Assembly: GCA_016841825.1 (NCBI GenBank)
Contig: JAENYK010000002.1
Location: forward strand, 372,001 to 436,000
Direction: 5' to 3'
From: Halothermothrix sp.
GTDB lineage: Bacteria > Bacillota > Halanaerobiia > DY22613
Length of the DNA: 64,000 nucleotides
A program made the translations under genes and the position numbers. The notes beneath the pieces were generated by a model, which saw only the letters and a list, made by a program, of their open reading frames with translations, did not search any database and was not told where the DNA came from. Shown here piece by piece: positions 27,396-35,810 of this stretch (position 1 is the stretch's first letter; every line of letters begins with the position of its first letter).

Positions 27396-28118
27396 ATGAT
27401 GATGAATATAACAATAATACATGGAAGTCAGAGAAGAGGTAACACAGAAAAAACTATTGAAATAGCTAAAAATCGGTTATCTACATATGATGATATTAAA
27501 TTTCATGATTTGTATTTACCAAAAGATTTACCATTGTTTTGTGTTGGGTGTTTTAGTTGTCTTCATAAAGGAACTTATGCTGGGGAATATTGCCCTCATG
27601 CTAAATATACACATCCTATTCTTGAAACATTAAAAATTTCAGATGGAATAATTATAACATCACCAGTTTATGCACTATCAGAAAGTGGACAAATTAAAGC
27701 TTTCCTTGATCATTATGCATGTATTTTTATTAGTCATAAACCAATACAGGAAATGTTTTCTAAGACAGCACTCGTAATATCTACGACTTATGGTGCTGGC
27801 ACAAACTATGTGATAAAGACAATTGTAAGAAATATAAAGTTTTGGGGCATAGCAAAAATATTTAAATGTGGTTTAAATTTATTTGCAGACAACTGGGATG
27901 ATATGACAATTAAGAATCGGAATAAAAATGAGAAGTTTTTGGAGAAAAAAATATATGGTTTTTATAACTCAATAAAACGTAAAAGATATCATATCCCATT
28001 AAGAACAAAGATATTATTTATTGTATTTAGAATTGTAATGAAAAGACATCCAGATGGTAATAAAGATAAGGAATATTGGAAAGAAAAAGGCTGGCTAGAT
28101 AAAAAACGACCATGGTGA
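27396..28118 (+). CDS. flavodoxin family / NADPH-dependent FMN reductase-like protein
   Basis: The 240-residue protein starts ITIIHGSQRRGNTEKTIEIA (phosphate-binding loop for FMN), has a CVGCFSCL cysteine motif and ITSPVYALSESGQIKAFLD, the usual flavin-site strand. It probably reduces quinones, nitro compounds or other small molecules. Three ATGs in a row (27396, 27399, 27402) follow AAAGGGGAA; the first has 10 bp spacing. The longer ORF start at 27357 has no SD. Confidence 0.82.
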   Translation: MMMNITIIHGSQRRGNTEKTIEIAKNRLSTYDDIKFHDLYLPKDLPLFCVGCFSCLHKGTYAGEYCPHAKYTHPILETLKISDGIIITSPVYALSESGQIKAFLDHYACIFISHKPIQEMFSKTALVISTTYGAGTNYVIKTIVRNIKFWGIAKIFKCGLNLFADNWDDMTIKNRNKNEKFLEKKIYGFYNSIKRKRYHIPLRTKILFIVFRIVMKRHPDGNKDKEYWKEKGWLDKKRPW

Positions 28119-28136
28119 GTATATATGTTCAACGTC

Positions 28137-28245
28137 ATATAACAGCAAGGTTTACGGCTCCACTATCGTTTCGCTCAAATTCAACGACCTAACATAAGAG
28201 CTATGTAAGGCCTCTTGGACTTCGTAAACCTACGGGACGTTAGCG
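28137..28245 (+). repeat. integron attC site 9
   Basis: R'' ATATAAC (28137-28143), R' GTTAGCG (28239-28245). Arms GTTTACGG / CGTAAAC; apical ACATAAGAGCTATGT, a variant not seen elsewhere. Confidence 0.92.
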
Positions 28246-28287
28246 GAAATTGCATCATGGGTATAATAAGAAAAAGAGGTGGAATAT

Positions 28288-29230
28288 TTGACTATTAATT
28301 TTGAAACAGTAACAGAAGATCATGTTAATGAAGCAGTTGATTTAGTATTAAATGCATACTATGAAGAAAAGAAAGCTATTCAATATCTCCCGGAAGATAA
28401 TTATGCAAATGTGTTTAAAAAAAGAATAAAGAACTTATTTGGAAATGGTTCAGGAATTGTTGCTATATTTGACAAAAGAATAGTAGGATTTTTAGCAGGA
28501 TATGAAATCAAAGAATTATGGGGTAAGTGTAAGGGAATTTATTGTCCAGTATATGGGCATGGAGCGATTAATAAAAAGCGAAGGGAAATATATCAACAAT
28601 TATATCAAAAAGCAGCAGAAATCTGGGTGGGAAATGGTATTACAACCCTATATGCACAAGATACAGAAACTATTGATACGTGGTTTTGGTTAGGATTTGG
28701 ACTTCGTTGTGTTGATGCAATTCGTGAAGTTTCTCTAATTTCAAAAATCAATCGAAGTATTGAGATTAAAAAAGTTAAAGAAAATGATATACCATTTTTA
28801 GCAAATGTTCAAAATGAGCTTCATATGTACTTTAGAAAGTCGCCTATTTTTATGCCAGTACAGGAAGAAAATCCAATCGATTATTTAAAGGAATGGTTAA
28901 GTAAAGATAACCATCATTTATGGATGGCATATGATAATGAGCAGACAAAAACTTTAGGCTTAATGAAAATTGAGCCATCAGGAGAGAGATTTATTACCGA
29001 GTCCTAAAATGATGAATATAACTGGTGCATATGTTGATAAAAACTCTAGACAAAAAAACATTGGGGTATCTTTGTTAGGAGCAATACAAAAATGGCTATT
29101 AGAAAATGATTATAAGTTTTGCGGAGTAGATTATGAGTCTTTTAATATTTTAGGAAGTAGTTTTTGGAATAAATATTTTACTCCATATACATATAGTTTA
29201 GTAAGACGTGTAGATGAGAGAATTTTATAG
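28288..29230 (+). pseudogene. two-domain GNAT acetyltransferase with one frameshift
   Basis: AAAGAGG lies 9 bp before TTG 28288, the likely start. The frame runs to a stop at 29007; the matching continuation (ITGAYVDKNSRQKNIGVSLL, the acetyl-CoA motif, then FGVDYES-like region FCGVDYESFNILGSSFW and YSLVRRVDERIL) is in another frame from about 28,990 to 29230. Joined, this is a ~310-residue tandem GNAT protein. One short indel near 28,995-29,010 explains it; a sequencing error is possible. Confidence 0.75.
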
Positions 29231-29268
29231 AAATAAATAAATTATTCGTAAGCGAAGCATGTGACTTA

Positions 29269-29378
29269 CGATAACAATATATTGCCGGTTCCATTCCTTC
29301 GTCACTGTATCCAAATTTATGAACCTAAGCCAAGTCTGACTAAGGTTCATAAATTTCGGCAATACGAATACGTTATGT
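29269..29378 (+). repeat. integron attC site 10
   Basis: R'' CGATAAC (29269-29275), R' GTTATGT (29372-29378). Arms TATTGCCGGTT / GGCAATACG; apical GCCAAGTCTGAC. Confidence 0.93.
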
Positions 29379-29452
29379 GCAATTGGGCTAAAAGTATGTA
29401 CGACTCTAAATTGAAAAAAATTAGGAGAATGATAAAAGGAGAATTGGTGTTT

Positions 29453-29866
29453 ATGGTAAATGGAGTAAATCATATAACATTTGCAGTTAGTAATTTAGAG
29501 ATATCTATAAATTTTTATACAAAATTATTAGAATTAAAATTAGTAGCACATTGGGATAGAGGAGCATATTTAATGGCAGGTAATATATGGATTGCTCTAA
29601 ATTTAGATGAAAAGGAAATAACTGAACGGAACCCTGATTATTCACATATTGCATTTAATGTTCTTTCAACAGAATATCCAAAATTAAAAAACCGACTTAT
29701 GGAAGCAGGAGTAAAGACATTTAAAAACAATACATCAGAAGGTGAGTCTTTTTATTTTCTTGATCCCGATGGCCATAAATTAGAATTACATTACAATTCA
29801 ATAGAAGATCGTTTGAAGTGGGCGAAAGAAAATAATTGGTCTTCTTTTGTACTTGAGCAGTACTAA
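29453..29866 (+). CDS. FosA-like fosfomycin thiol transferase (VOC family)
   Basis: The 137-residue protein aligns by eye with FosA along its whole length. The metal ligands are His7 (GVNHITF), His65 (YSHIAF) and Glu111 (HKLELH). The residues known in FosA for fosfomycin and K+ binding are also in place with a one-residue shift: Thr9, Lys91, Ser95, Ser99, Tyr101 and Arg120. FosA opens fosfomycin with glutathione; the thiol used here is unknown, as many anaerobic Firmicutes lack glutathione. AAAGGAG lies 11 bp before ATG 29453; an in-frame GTG at 29447 is the alternative. The gene sits alone in its cassette. Confidence 0.85.
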   Translation: MVNGVNHITFAVSNLEISINFYTKLLELKLVAHWDRGAYLMAGNIWIALNLDEKEITERNPDYSHIAFNVLSTEYPKLKNRLMEAGVKTFKNNTSEGESFYFLDPDGHKLELHYNSIEDRLKWAKENNWSSFVLEQY

Positions 29867-29956
29867 AATATTAGATCATTGAGTAGCAACTGGTTTTTTT
29901 ATAAAAGACATAGTTTATGTTTTTGAAAAATAAACTGATAGCTTAGGAGTAAGCCC

Positions 29957-30069
29957 GCCCAACTGCACATAACATGGGATTTAAGATTCCACTACCGTTC
30001 CATCCAAATTCATTCACCGGGTGCGTTGCGTTAATGTTCATGAACTTCTTAAATCCTGAAACGTTGGGC
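29957..30069 (+). repeat. integron attC site 11
   Basis: R'' GCCCAAC (29957-29963) and R' GTTGGGC (30063-30069) are perfectly complementary and fit RYYYAAC/GTTRRRY exactly. A second possible R'' (ACATAAC) lies at 29967. Arms TTTAAGATTCC / TTCTTAAATCC. Confidence 0.92.
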
Positions 30070-30094
30070 GACATGGCCGCGGGAGGTATATATA

Positions 30095-30625
30095 GTGATA
30101 AAACTTATGGAAGTTAATAAATTTAACAGTCATCATATCAATTCTTTCAATGGAGAATTTATAGTTAAATCAAAACTTATTTTAGATGTAACGGATGACG
30201 GTATAAGTTATACAGTCGAACCTGTAAAACCGTATAAGAAACGATATGAGGATAACCTAATTAATCCCGATGAATATATAAATAATTCAGAAAGACAAAT
30301 ATTTTTTGCTTTATTTGATAATAATTTTGCTGGACAAATTATATTACGAAGGAACTGGAATCAATATGCATATGTTGAAGATATATGTGTTGATGTTCAA
30401 TATAGAAAAATGCATATAGGAGAAAGATTGATATCAACTGCTATAAAGTGGGCTAAAGAAAAGGAATTAGCGGGAATTGTGCTTGAAACACAAAATAATA
30501 ATGTTACTGCATGTAAGTTTTATGAATCATGTGATTTTGAAATAGGTGGTTTTGATAAATATTTATATAAAGGAATAGATGCTGATACTGATGAAATAGC
30601 AATATATTGGTATTATTTTTTGTAA
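30095..30625 (+). CDS. streptothricin N-acetyltransferase-like GNAT protein
   Basis: The 176-residue protein matches the Sat/SatA group along its length: ISYTVEPVKPYKKRY, WNQYAYVEDICVDVQYRK, IVLETQNNNVTACKFYESC, EIGGFDKYLYKG and a closing AIYWYYF. Sat enzymes acetylate the beta-lysine of streptothricin. One oddity: the acetyl-CoA loop reads R-K-M-H-I-G where the family normally has R-G-K-G-V-A, so activity should not be assumed. GTG 30095 is the start, with GGGAGG 8 bp upstream. Confidence 0.85.
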   Translation: MIKLMEVNKFNSHHINSFNGEFIVKSKLILDVTDDGISYTVEPVKPYKKRYEDNLINPDEYINNSERQIFFALFDNNFAGQIILRRNWNQYAYVEDICVDVQYRKMHIGERLISTAIKWAKEKELAGIVLETQNNNVTACKFYESCDFEIGGFDKYLYKGIDADTDEIAIYWYYFL

Positions 30626-30650
30626 GCGAACATGACGAACATGTGACGTC

Positions 30651-30758
30651 ATATAACATGGCATTTACAGTTCCGCTGTCGCTGCACCCAAATTCATAAT
30701 ACCTAAGCCAAGTCCTGACTAAGGTTTATGAACTTCGTAAATGCCTGGTATGTTATGA
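30651..30758 (+). repeat. integron attC site 12
   Basis: R'' ATATAAC (30651-30657), R' GTTATGA (30752-30758). Arms GGCATTTACAG / CGTAAATGCC; apical GCCAAGTCCTGAC. Confidence 0.9.
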
Positions 30759-30790
30759 AATGGGAGGCAAAAAGATTAATTTTGAAAGCT

Positions 30791-31603
30791 ATGATAACTG
30801 AAGATAAAGAGGTGAGAAAAATAATAGACGGTCATATTCATATAGAAAAAGGCGAATATAATCTTAGTTGGATAAATGAATTTGTAAATTCAGCTATGTT
30901 AAAAGGACTAACTGAAATTTGGTTGTTAGAGCATTGCTACCGTTTTAAAGAATTTATTCCAATGTATGGTTCAGTATGTGATTATAGTGATTATATTAAT
31001 AGCTGGTTTCATCGTAAAGCAGGTATATATAGCTTAGATAAATATTTAAATTTAGTTGAAAATGTTAGGAATGCTGATTTTCCTATAACTATAAAATTCG
31101 GATTGGAAATATGCTATTTTAAAGATTGTAAGGATTTTGTTTATAAGAATACAAAAGATAAAGGATTGGATTTTCTAGTTGGTAGTGTTCATTTTGTTGA
31201 TAGTTTTGCTTTTGATCATAAAGCTGAATTTTGGAAAGATATTGATGTCAACCAAATATATCATCGATATTTTGAAACAAGTATTGATTTAGCGAAAAGT
31301 GGTATTTATAATGGTATAGCTCATCCTGATTGTATAAAACTTTTTGGTCACACGCCAACATTTTCACTATTGAAATATTATGATAATCTTGCTATCGAAC
31401 TAGCAAAGCAAGATATGTATGCTGAACAAAGTAGTGGTATAGCACGAAGATGCGATGCTGAGTTAGGCATGAATAAAGATATGTTAATTGCTATGAAAAA
31501 ACATAATGTAAATATTGTAACAGTTTCTGATGCTCATTGTCCTGAGGATGTTGGTTTATATATTAAAGATTTAAATGATATTTTATCTGAATGTAAATTG
31601 TGA
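30791..31603 (+). CDS. PHP domain protein (histidinol-phosphatase-like)
   Basis: The PHP metal motifs are in order: IIDGHIHIEKG, EHCYRF, GLEICYF, GSVHFVDS, IAHPDCIKLF and SDAHCPEDVG. Proteins of this type are phosphoesterases related to histidinol-phosphatase. The start is uncertain: ATG 30791 has no SD, whereas AAAGAGGTGAG ends a few bases before ATA 30821, exactly where the family normally begins (M-I-D-G-H). The true start may be that ATA, or a lost ATG. Confidence 0.8.
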   Translation: MITEDKEVRKIIDGHIHIEKGEYNLSWINEFVNSAMLKGLTEIWLLEHCYRFKEFIPMYGSVCDYSDYINSWFHRKAGIYSLDKYLNLVENVRNADFPITIKFGLEICYFKDCKDFVYKNTKDKGLDFLVGSVHFVDSFAFDHKAEFWKDIDVNQIYHRYFETSIDLAKSGIYNGIAHPDCIKLFGHTPTFSLLKYYDNLAIELAKQDMYAEQSSGIARRCDAELGMNKDMLIAMKKHNVNIVTVSDAHCPEDVGLYIKDLNDILSECKL

Positions 31604-31630
31604 ATAGTTGTGTCCTTTCAGGTTACATAT

Positions 31631-31707
31631 ACATAACAAGGCATATCTATAATTTTTTCCGCTTAGAAACGCTCCAAAAACTACGGATGATGCCACGGAT
31701 GTTATCG
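31631..31707 (+). repeat. integron attC site 13 (family D)
   Basis: R'' ACATAAC (31631-31637), R' GTTATCG (31701-31707). Arm AAGGCAT pairs with ATGCCACGG; inner TTCCGCTTAGAAACGCTCC. Confidence 0.85.
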
Positions 31708-31848
31708 GAAATTTGGCTAAAGGAGAAATCCTGCATATTTATTTATGGTTTTTTTACCACGGAGCGATTTAGTTCAACAAGGCATAACCTACATTCTCTC
31801 CGCTAAGAAACGCTCCGAGAACGTCGGTTGATGCCTCGAATGTTGCTA
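31708..31848 (+). other. ORF-less cassette (141 bp)
   Basis: Between two family-D cores lies a cassette with no ORF. Its middle (GGAGAAATCCTGCATATTT, then a T-rich run) recurs at 38923-38977 in front of another attC. Confidence 0.6.
31772..31848 (+). repeat. integron attC site 14 (family D)
   Basis: R'' GTTCAAC (31772-31778), R' GTTGCTA (31842-31848). Arm AAGGCATAAC with GATGCCTCGAATG; inner CTCTCCGCTAAGAAACG. Confidence 0.82.
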
Positions 31849-31898
31849 TATGAAATTTTTGCAGATGGTTTAATGAGTAAGCAAAGGGGGAAAAACAA

Positions 31899-32510
31899 AT
31901 GCATATTAACGGGAGTATAAATTGTAATCATTTTTCGTGTAGTGATATAAATGAAGGTGGATTTTTAGTTCCGACGAAGAATATAAAGAAGGAAAAAATA
32001 AGAATTTTGATGATATCCGAAGTTCCTCCAGAAAAAAAAGAAGATTATTTTTATTCATCCGATAAATCTAACTATATGAATACTACTATTCGGGCTTTCA
32101 AAGATGCAGGTATAGAAGTTAATAGTTTAAATGAATTAGAAGAATTAGGTGTGTATTTGACAACGGCTGTAAAATGTCCTAAACTTCAATATCGAATATC
32201 AGCTAAAACAATAAAAAATTGTTCGAAAATTCTAGAAAAAGAAATAAGTTATTTCCCGGATGTTCAAGTATATTTATTAATGGGGGATGTGGCTATCAAA
32301 GCTATGAATTATATATGGAAAAGGAAAAGTGGTGAGAAAGTAATTCCTAATGGTTCAACTTATAAGATAAGAGAAACTGAATATTTTTATGAAAATAGAA
32401 AAGCAATACCTTCATATTTGCAAACAGGAAAGAATTATCTTATTGAGAAATCAAAAAGACAAATGATTGCTGATGATATAAAAAAAGCATTTGAGTATGT
32501 GAATAAGTAA
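31899..32510 (+). CDS. uracil-DNA glycosylase superfamily-like protein
   Basis: The 203-residue protein has KIRILMISEVPPEKKEDYF at the place of UDG motif I, LGVYLTTAVKCPK in the middle (like the NVVKCRP strand of family 4/5 UDGs), VYLLMGDVAIKAM and a closing IPSYLQTGKNYLIEKS, where motif II lies. The catalytic water-activating residue is not clearly conserved, so it may be a UDG-fold protein with another role. AAAGGGGG precedes ATG by about 9 bp. Confidence 0.5.
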   Translation: MHINGSINCNHFSCSDINEGGFLVPTKNIKKEKIRILMISEVPPEKKEDYFYSSDKSNYMNTTIRAFKDAGIEVNSLNELEELGVYLTTAVKCPKLQYRISAKTIKNCSKILEKEISYFPDVQVYLLMGDVAIKAMNYIWKRKSGEKVIPNGSTYKIRETEYFYENRKAIPSYLQTGKNYLIEKSKRQMIADDIKKAFEYVNK

Positions 32511-32525
32511 GTGCGCAAAAACTTC

Positions 32526-32628
32526 ATATAACATGGGATTTGAGATTCCACTACGTTTCATCCAAATTCATTTACCAAGCACTTCGCATTGAGGTTCATG
32601 AATTTCTTAAATCTCTGGTACGTTAGAT
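32526..32628 (+). repeat. integron attC site 15
   Basis: R'' ATATAAC (32526-32532), R' GTTAGAT (32622-32628). Arms GGATTTGAGATTCC / TTCTTAAATC; apical AAGCACTTCGCATTGAGG. Confidence 0.92.
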
Positions 32629-32672
32629 GAAATATAATGCTAAGATAATTATTTTAAAGGGAGGTAAAAAAC

Positions 32673-32729
32673 ATGCATTTTACATTAGCATTTTTTCCGA
32701 TAAAAATCAGACAATTATTCTTTCTCTAG
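32673..32729 (+). CDS. possible 18-codon leader peptide
   Basis: AAAGGGAGGT lies 7 bp before ATG 32673, one of the strongest SD sites in the array. The ORF codes MHFTLAFFPIKIRQLFFL and stops 25 bp before the kinase-like gene. Its role, if any, is unknown. Confidence 0.35.
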   Translation: MHFTLAFFPIKIRQLFFL

Positions 32730-32754
32730 ACTAAAAATAAGGAGAGGATAATTC

Positions 32755-33396
32755 ATGATGATAGCGGATAATGTTTTAGAACATCATTTAAAAGATGTAT
32801 ATTGGATTGGTGGTAGTGCTTGTAGTGGGAAAACTACGATGAGTAAAATTATTTCTAAAAAATATGGTTTCACTTTGTATAATTCTGATGCAAAAATGTT
32901 AGAACATAAAAAAAACGCTTCTTTCTGGGAACAATCAGCAATGAAGAGACACTTCGTAGATTGGGAATGGTATTTCAATCGCCCAATTAATGAATATACA
33001 AAATGGTTGAATGATATAATGAAAGAACAAATGAGTATGATAATAGTTGATTTACTTAAAATTTCACAGAACAAACCAGTAATTGTTGAAGGAGTTTTTT
33101 CAGCAGATATGATCAAAAATATAGTTCACTATAATAACGCTATTTTTCTATACGCAGAAAAACATTTGATAAGGAAAGATTATTTTAATCGAGAGGATAA
33201 AAAAGATATGTTAAGTGTTATTAATAGTCTTTCTGATTCAGTTAAATCATTAAATAATGTTTTAAATACAGTAATAACTGGGTCTGAACAAAGTTTAGAA
33301 ATAACTAAAAACAATAATATGAAATATTTAATAAGAAATGATAAAAGTAGTATAGAGAAAACATTAAAATGTATGGAAAACTATTTTGATCTTTAA
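32755..33396 (+). CDS. P-loop kinase-like protein
   Basis: The 213-residue protein has a Walker A loop, IGGSACSGKTTMSKIISKK, near residue 18 and VIVEGVFSADMI in the position of a Walker B / lid segment, as in small nucleoside or adenylate-type kinases. The substrate cannot be named. AAGGAGAGG precedes ATGATG at 32755. No attC follows; a decayed kinase gene comes next, so the cassette border has been lost. Confidence 0.65.
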   Translation: MMIADNVLEHHLKDVYWIGGSACSGKTTMSKIISKKYGFTLYNSDAKMLEHKKNASFWEQSAMKRHFVDWEWYFNRPINEYTKWLNDIMKEQMSMIIVDLLKISQNKPVIVEGVFSADMIKNIVHYNNAIFLYAEKHLIRKDYFNREDKKDMLSVINSLSDSVKSLNNVLNTVITGSEQSLEITKNNNMKYLIRNDKSSIEKTLKCMENYFDL

Positions 33397-33464
33397 GTAT
33401 GAGATTGGGGGAAGATAACCCTTCCCTCCCCTCCCCCTTAAAGTTCCCAGGGAGGATTATTTTT

Positions 33465-34062
33465 ATGGAAGAGTTCATTAGGAAAGACATTAGAAATAAC
33501 ATATATGCTGAATTATAAGATAGATACAATCTTAGTAATTTAAAAGAATTAAATGGATATCAGAATTTTGTTTATTAAGGAAATATAGATAATACCAGAT
33601 ACATATTACGTATAAGCCATGCTTTGCATAGAAGCAAACCTGAGCCGGAAGAAGAAATAAGATTCATGAATATATTAGATAGAGATAATGTACCACTTGC
33701 TAGACCAGTAAAAATATCATCCCATAAATTAGAATAAATTGAAAGTGATGAACTCTATTTTATCTCTATTTTTGAGAAAGCTGAAGGTGTTGATTGGGAT
33801 AAAAAAGAACATACTAGCCAGAACTTTTTTAATGCAGGGAAAGCATTAGGAAAAATATATAGGATTTCTCAAAATACAGATACAACCAGTACTTAGAAAT
33901 AGCTGAGAGTGTCATACCAGATAAAATAATTATTAATTATATGGAGGAATTTAAAGATGAATTGACTAGTTAACCTATAACTAAGAAATCTTATGGATTA
34001 ACTCATGGTGATTATTTTTATGGGAATTTGATATATGATAATGATAGAGCTATGTTAGGCAC
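33465..34062 (+). pseudogene. decayed aminoglycoside phosphotransferase-family gene
   Basis: AGGGAGG precedes ATG 33465. With several TAA/TAG codons and at least one frameshift, the reading still shows an APH-type kinase: ILRISHALHRSKPEPEEEI, FISIFEKAEGVDW, then YGLTHGDYFYGNLIYDND (the Brenner-like H-G-D-x-x-x-x-N catalytic loop). It ends abruptly at a half attC site, so the 3' end is lost. Confidence 0.75.
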
Positions 34063-34093
34063 TGAAACTTCGTAAACCTGCGGGACGTTATGT
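34063..34093 (+). repeat. attC site 16, right half only
   Basis: Only GAAACTTCGTAAACCTGCGG and R' GTTATGT (34087-34093) remain; the left half is missing, fused to the APH pseudogene. Confidence 0.75.
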
Positions 34094-34165
34094 GAAATAC
34101 ACCTAAAGTAAAATTCTGTTTACAAAAATATGAAACTTTAAAAAAGTATATGGAAGGTTTTATTA

Positions 34166-34609
34166 TTGTATAAAATAGATGCAGTTAAGTTTGGAGACAT
34201 ACTATGGGATCGTCTTATTAATTATGCAGAAAATTGTTCATGGAGAGCAGGAGTTAATCTTGCTAAACAAATGAAAGAAAAGGCATTTACTGACTGGGAG
34301 AGAGTTTTTATTGCAACAAAAGATTCAAAGATTTGTGGATATTGTACTTTGGCAAAAACTGATTGTATTCCTGATGTTGATTATAAACCTTATATAGGAT
34401 ATATATTTGTCGGAGAGGAATATCGTGGTAATCGTTTAAGTCAAAAAATGATAAAGCAAGTACTAAATTATGCTAAAGAATTAAAATTTTCAAAAGTTTA
34501 TATTGTAAGTGGAGAAAAAGGATTGTATGAGAAATATGGGTTTTTAAAAATAGCGGATAAAAAAGATTTTTGGGGAAGAGATGAGCAAATTTTTAACATC
34601 GCTATATAA
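34166..34609 (+). CDS. GNAT family N-acetyltransferase
   Basis: The 147-residue protein has the GNAT core: WERVFIATKDSKICGYCTL, YIGYIFVGEEYRGNRLSQKM (acetyl-CoA loop R-G-N-R-L-S) and a closing VSGEKGLYEKYGFLKI. The target is unknown. TTG 34166 is the start, with GGAAGG 8 bp upstream. No attC is seen before the next gene. Confidence 0.85.
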   Translation: MYKIDAVKFGDILWDRLINYAENCSWRAGVNLAKQMKEKAFTDWERVFIATKDSKICGYCTLAKTDCIPDVDYKPYIGYIFVGEEYRGNRLSQKMIKQVLNYAKELKFSKVYIVSGEKGLYEKYGFLKIADKKDFWGRDEQIFNIAI

Positions 34610-34782
34610 AAACCAGTATAATTATATGTTATAAATGCAAGAAAGGATTTTCGCGAAAGTTGGTGTACTTCACATGATCATTGCTCCTTTTCCACAGATG
34701 GGACATAGTGTAATATCTAAACCTGTAGCTCTAAACAGACATTCTCGCCAGGAATACGAAATAATTAAGGGGAGGAATAAAT
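34610..34782. other. gap with possible family-D attC remnant
   Basis: No gene. AAACAGACATTCTCGCCAGG near 34733 resembles the left part of family-D attC sites, but no R' partner follows. Confidence 0.3.
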
Positions 34783-35307
34783 GTGAAGACTTATAGCTTG
34801 GAGAAAAACAATATTTCTTATGTTGCGAAGCTAATGGCACATATCAAACCTGATTGGTGGGATTATGAGAGTGGAGTCGAACAGTTAAGTGATATTAGTA
34901 ATTCGGCAAAAAATATAGGCTGGTTCCTGGGAGAAGATGAGCAACATCCTAAAGGCTGGATTTTGTGTACCGAATATAAAGGATATTCTTGTTTGAGTAT
35001 AGAATGCCTTGGTTATGATGAGAACGGAAGATTTGTAATGGAACAACAACTCCAACCATTAATAGAAAAAGCAGAAAAATATGCTCGAAATAAGGGTTTT
35101 CGTATAATGAGATATATTATTAGTTCAATTGATATGTCATGTCACGAAAGAGAATTGAATGATCTTTGGAAAGAGTTAAGAGATTTAAAATCTTATAATC
35201 GAGAGCATTTTGATTATTTTGTTGAATATGGATTTAAGCCAGCTGGATTTATGCCTAATTGTTATGGTGAAAGTTATCATGGTATAATAATGATAAAAGA
35301 ATTATAG
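34783..35307 (+). CDS. GNAT-like acetyltransferase
   Basis: The 174-residue protein looks like a GNAT relative: KGWILCTEYKGYSCLSIECL, LIEKAEKYARNKGFRIMRYI and a C-terminal FVEYGFKPAGFMPNCYGESY. The usual acetyl-CoA R-x-x-G-x-G/A loop is replaced by DENGRFVMEQQL, so the assignment rests on overall pattern. GTG 34783 has GGGGAGG 7 bp before it. A half attC follows 68 bp downstream. Confidence 0.6.
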   Translation: MKTYSLEKNNISYVAKLMAHIKPDWWDYESGVEQLSDISNSAKNIGWFLGEDEQHPKGWILCTEYKGYSCLSIECLGYDENGRFVMEQQLQPLIEKAEKYARNKGFRIMRYIISSIDMSCHERELNDLWKELRDLKSYNREHFDYFVEYGFKPAGFMPNCYGESYHGIIMIKEL

Positions 35308-35375
35308 AATCTAATAATTCATAATGATATTAAAATCGGAAAATATGAGCTTATTAACGCGGGACATGCGACATC

Positions 35376-35425
35376 AGATAACAAGATATACTCCTTCGTC
35401 GCTTCGCCCGAATTCATGAATCCAA
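35376..35425 (+). repeat. attC site 17, left half only
   Basis: R'' AGATAAC (35376-35382) and TCGTCGCTTCGCCCGAATTC are recognisable; the right half and R' are gone. Confidence 0.65.
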
Positions 35426-35730
35426 CTTGCGGGGCAAAATTGGAGAGCAATGTACTAAGGTGAAGAAGAACGGCAGACATGTAGAACGAGCTCATTGTTG
35501 AACACCTATCTGGAACTATTAAAAGGGGGTATGATTCCTATTATATGCTTACTAAAGGATTTGAATCAGTAAGTGTTGAAATAGGTCTTGTGCCTATAAT
35601 TTGAAAATGGTAAGTAATATCTTGGGAATTAGTGATATTATGAGAAGATTGAGGGAGCTATGTTTTTGTTATTCGACTAAAATATAATTATTGGTTAGAA
35701 AACTTGTTTTTACTGTAAAAAAAGGTGTAC
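35426..35730. other. gene-free stretch after half attC 17
   Basis: No gene is recognised; there are several short frames only, probably decayed cassette sequence. Confidence 0.3.
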
Positions 35731-35775
35731 TGGTAACTGATTTTTAGTGAGTTTCCACACACTCTGATGTTAAGC
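35731..35775 (+). repeat. short attC-like site 18 (family E)
   Basis: TGGTAAC (35731-35737) and GTTAAGC (35769-35775) flank GAGT...ACTC. A near-identical element occurs at 48250-48293. Confidence 0.5.
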
Positions 35776-35810
35776 GACATTGCACAAATAGGTTAAAGGA
35801 GATAGTAAAT

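Noticed and set aside
31600-31806. 68-residue ORF after the PHP gene
   Set aside because: It runs through two attC sites and lacks an SD.
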